A DNA stretch of 27,936 nt, taken from an uncultured Clostridia bacterium (GTDB lineage: Bacteria > Bacillota > Clostridia > Christensenellales > UBA1242). This document shows positions 25,595 to 27,936 of the stretch, in pieces; positions within the stretch are counted from its first letter, which is position 1; the number at the start of each line of letters is the position of its first letter. Below the pieces are notes generated by a model, which did not search any database, was not told where the DNA came from, and saw nothing but the letters and a program-made list of their open reading frames with translations. A program made the translations under genes and the position numbers. The DNA lies in the NCBI GenBank assembly GCA_937900575.1, contig CALCEI010000128.1, positions 1 to 27,936 on the forward strand. The letters are read 5' to 3'.

Positions 25595-26197
25595 ATGGAT
25601 AGATATGCAATTGGCAATTTTATAATGGAACAACGCAAAAAGAAAAAGTTAACACAACTGCAACTTGCACAAAAATTAAATGTAAGCGAAAAAACAATTT
25701 CCAAATGGGAATGTGGCAGAGGACTTCCTGACCCATCACTTATTATGCCACTATGCAAAGAATTGGATATTGATGCAAATGAACTTTTAAGTGGCAAAAA
25801 ACTCAGTGAAGATTATAAGGAAAATGCAGAAGAAAACTTGCTGACCCTTTTGCAAGAAAAACAGGATAGCAAAAGAAAAATTCTTCTTTCTGCCCTTGTT
25901 GCCTTACTTGTGGTTCTTCCTTGCTTGGTTTTAATTGGCATTGTTAGTTTTGTGAATATGCCAGATGTTTGGAGATATATTATTATTGTAATTTGTTTGG
26001 TTGTAATTCTAAGTGCCTGCCTTGTTGCAGGTTACATTGAAAATGATGCTGGTTATTTTGAATGTAAGCACTGCAAAACAAGGTTTAAGCCAAGTTACAA
26101 AGCCTATATCCTTGGCGTACACTCTCTTACAACAAGGCAACTTAAATGCCCACATTGTGGCAAAGTAAGTTTCTGCAAAAAAAGGTTAACAAAATAA
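25595..26197 (+). CDS. XRE-family regulator with two membrane helices and zinc ribbon
   Basis: The 200-residue protein has three parts. Residues 6-60 are a Cro/C1-type helix-turn-helix (RKKKKLTQLQLAQKLNVSEK, then TISKWECGRGLPD). A charged linker leads to two hydrophobic helices at about 95-120 and 127-148. The C-terminus has two CxxC pairs (Cys157/160 in ECKHCKTRF and Cys185/188 in KCPHCGK), a zinc-ribbon pattern. Similar membrane-tethered XRE proteins are common in low-GC bacteria and their signals are mostly unknown. The layout suggests a DNA-binding head in the cytosol held at the membrane. With two helices the zinc ribbon would also be cytosolic. It is transcribed alone, and the neighbouring ABC exporter, convergent with it, could be a target but nothing proves this. 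Confidence 0.88.
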   Translation: MDRYAIGNFIMEQRKKKKLTQLQLAQKLNVSEKTISKWECGRGLPDPSLIMPLCKELDIDANELLSGKKLSEDYKENAEENLLTLLQEKQDSKRKILLSALVALLVVLPCLVLIGIVSFVNMPDVWRYIIIVICLVVILSACLVAGYIENDAGYFECKHCKTRFKPSYKAYILGVHSLTTRQLKCPHCGKVSFCKKRLTK

Positions 26198-26201
26198 AAC
26201 A

Positions 26202-26228
26202 AAAAAACAGGCACACTGCCTGTTTTTT
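26202..26228. terminator. Bidirectional terminator between XRE gene and ABC exporter
   Basis: A perfect 12-base stem (AAAAAACAGGCA with TGCCTGTTTTTT) around loop CAC lies between the convergent stops at 26197 and 26234. T-runs exist on both strands. Confidence 0.9.
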
Positions 26229-26233
26229 ACATT

Positions 26234-27936
26234 TTAATTGCCGAATTGAGAATTGAATAACTTGGTGTAGAAACCATCTTTTGCAAGCAATTCTTTGTGT
26301 GTGCCTTGTTCAATTATGTGACCTTTGTTCATAACCAAAATGCAATCTGCATTTTCAATGGTGGAAAGTCGGTGTGCAACAATAAAGCAAGTTCTACCTT
26401 CCATCATAATGTTAAGTGCTTCTTGAATTTTCATTTCGGTACGTGTATCAATGTTACTTGTTGCTTCGTCCAAAATCATCATTGGTGGTTTCAAAAGCAT
26501 AATTCGGGCAATACACAAAAGTTGTTTTTGTCCTGCAGAGATGTTATCACCACGTTCTGTTATAATTGTATCGTAACCCTGTGGCAATTTTTCAATAAAC
26601 GCATGTGCATTTGCAAGTTTACATGCATCAATAATTTCGTCCATTGTTGCATCTGGTTTTCCGTATGCAACGTTATCTTTAACACTTGCATTGTAAAGCC
26701 AACTTTCTTGCAACACCATTCCGTAATAACTTCTGAAGGAATGACGTTTAACTTTTCGCACATCTTTTCCACTAACTTTAATTGAACCACCGTTTACATC
26801 ATAAAAACGCATAAGCAAATTGATAATTGTGCTCTTTCCACAACCTGTTGGACCAACAATGGCAATACGTTGACCTTGTTTTACATTTAAATTTAAATTT
26901 TCAATAAGTCTAAAGGATTCTTCATAACTGAAACTTACATCTTTAATTTCAACTTCGCCGTTGCATGTTTTAAGTTCTGGCAAGTCTGCATCTGAAATTT
27001 CGTTTTCTTCTTCCAATAAATTAAACACACGGTTTGCGCTGGCAATTGCCACGTTTAAATCTGCAAAGATATCTGCAATATCATTAAATGGTCTTGAGAA
27101 ACTACTTGAATAACTTAAGAAACTTGAAATTTTACCAATATCAATAAGCCCATTAATTGCAAACAATGCACCAGAAATGCCAACCACACCATAAAGCAAT
27201 CCGTCAACAAATCTTGCCATTGGGTTTGCAAGGGACGCATAGAAGTTTGCTTTTTCACTTGAAGAATATAATTCTTCGTTTACGGTGTCAAATTTTTCAA
27301 CTACCTGTTTTTCATTATTAAATGCTTTAACAACTTTCATGTTTGCAATCATTTCTTCTGCATAACCACTTATTTCGCCCAATTTCTTTGCACGAATGTG
27401 ATATAACTTTTTGCTCTTTTTGGTTATTAAAATTGAAAGTAAAAGTGAGAATGGTGCAAGCAAAATAACAATCAAAGCCAACTGCCATTGCAATGTGAAC
27501 ATCAGCACACTTACAATAATAACTTGAGAAAGGCCACAAATCAAAGCCTTGAAACCTTCCAAAAAGCCGTCTGTTACATTTTCGACGTCGGTAATCATTG
27601 TGTTCATAATGTCGCCATGAGAATTGTTGTCGATATATCTTATTGGAACTTGGTTAAGTTTTTTGTAAATTGATTCCCTAATTGTTCCGGCTGTTTTATA
27701 TGTTAAAATTCCCATATAATAAGTTCCAAGCCAATCAAACAAAGAGTTTGTTGCAGAAAGAATGCCAATAATCACGCAATATTCTGTAAGGCGCATAAAG
27801 TCAACTTGACCAACGCCAATAAGCAAGTTAATAGCCTTGCCAGAGAAAATTGGAATAATCATGTTAAGGGCAATTGCAAGTACGTCAAAAAGAACGGATA
27901 AGAAAAACACTACCCTATGTGGTTTTACATATGGCA
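26234..27936 (-). CDS. ABC exporter half-transporter, N-terminus cut by window edge
   Basis: The gene encodes a fused permease-ATPase with 566 residues visible. The frame stays open to the right edge. Residues before the GTG at 27910 (PYVKPHR) look like the normal pre-helix segment of such exporters, so the true start lies outside. The N-terminal half is a six-helix type exporter domain with LDWLGTYYMG-like and IRESIYKKLNQVPIRYID coupling-helix segments. The ATPase half has Walker A GPTGCGKST, signature ISAGQKQLL (a common variant of LSGGQ in heterodimeric exporters), Walker B MMILDEATSNID and the H-loop AHRLS. ISAGQ-type proteins usually pair with a second subunit, so a partner gene may lie just upstream beyond the window. 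The substrate is unknown (lipid, peptide or drug). Confidence 0.93.
   Translation of the reverse strand, partial: PYVKPHRVVFFLSVLFDVLAIALNMIIPIFSGKAINLLIGVGQVDFMRLTEYCVIIGILSATNSLFDWLGTYYMGILTYKTAGTIRESIYKKLNQVPIRYIDNNSHGDIMNTMITDVENVTDGFLEGFKALICGLSQVIIVSVLMFTLQWQLALIVILLAPFSLLLSILITKKSKKLYHIRAKKLGEISGYAEEMIANMKVVKAFNNEKQVVEKFDTVNEELYSSSEKANFYASLANPMARFVDGLLYGVVGISGALFAINGLIDIGKISSFLSYSSSFSRPFNDIADIFADLNVAIASANRVFNLLEEENEISDADLPELKTCNGEVEIKDVSFSYEESFRLIENLNLNVKQGQRIAIVGPTGCGKSTIINLLMRFYDVNGGSIKVSGKDVRKVKRHSFRSYYGMVLQESWLYNASVKDNVAYGKPDATMDEIIDACKLANAHAFIEKLPQGYDTIITERGDNISAGQKQLLCIARIMLLKPPMMILDEATSNIDTRTEMKIQEALNIMMEGRTCFIVAHRLSTIENADCILVMNKGHIIEQGTHKELLAKDGFYTKLFNSQFGN

Noticed and set aside
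27908..27910. GTG as the true start of the ABC exporter
   Set aside because: The frame continues to the window edge with residues typical of the segment before the first helix, so the gene is cut rather than started here.

Overview
The window is AT-rich bacterial DNA. Spacer regions are strongly A/T, promoters are consensus sigma-A type (TTGACA-17-TATAAT), and Shine-Dalgarno sites read AAGGAG. A T-box leader, a SpoIIID-type regulator, a SipW-type signal peptidase and a two-gene SufBC-like (SMS-type) iron-sulphur system together point to an uncultured, anaerobic, low-GC Firmicute (Clostridia-like, probably gut). The lineage is an inference from gene content and style; no rRNA is present.

Bases 1-16746 are one uninterrupted reading frame on the minus strand. 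It starts at 16746 and runs off the left edge without a stop, giving at least 5,582 codons. The product is a giant lipoprotein. A lipobox (Cys24) is followed by an array of Ig-like beta-sandwich units, a first GLUG-repeat beta-helix, a second Ig-like array, and then about 3,000 residues of GLUG-repeat beta-helices falling into at least five blocks. It has its own consensus promoter, with an inverted repeat flanking the -10 box. All short ORFs on either strand inside 1-16746 are shadows of this gene.

Bases 16940-18210 hold two small plus-strand transcription units. One is a TtcA-family tRNA thiolation protein and the other a SpoIIID-like sporulation regulator, each with its own promoter. A bidirectional terminator follows.

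Bases 18228-23515 are a minus-strand block. In transcription order it holds a SipW-type signal peptidase, SmsC (SufC-like ATPase), SmsB (SufB-like scaffold), then a separate promoter and T-box riboswitch (apparent GAC/Asp specifier) driving a short archaeal-type aspartyl-tRNA synthetase and an asparaginyl-tRNA synthetase.

Bases 23525-26228 are plus-strand: cysS with a textbook promoter and terminator, an unrecognised 152-residue protein, and an XRE regulator fused to two membrane helices and a zinc ribbon. Bases 26234-27936 (minus) are most of an ABC exporter half-transporter cut by the right edge. The genes share some logic: sulphur and Fe-S chemistry (SmsCB, TtcA, CysRS), aminoacyl-tRNA supply, and cell-surface/export functions (signal peptidase, giant lipoprotein, exporter). 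Apart from the two minus-strand runs, no operon linkage is shown. No stretch longer than 300 bases lacks a gene or a described leader.
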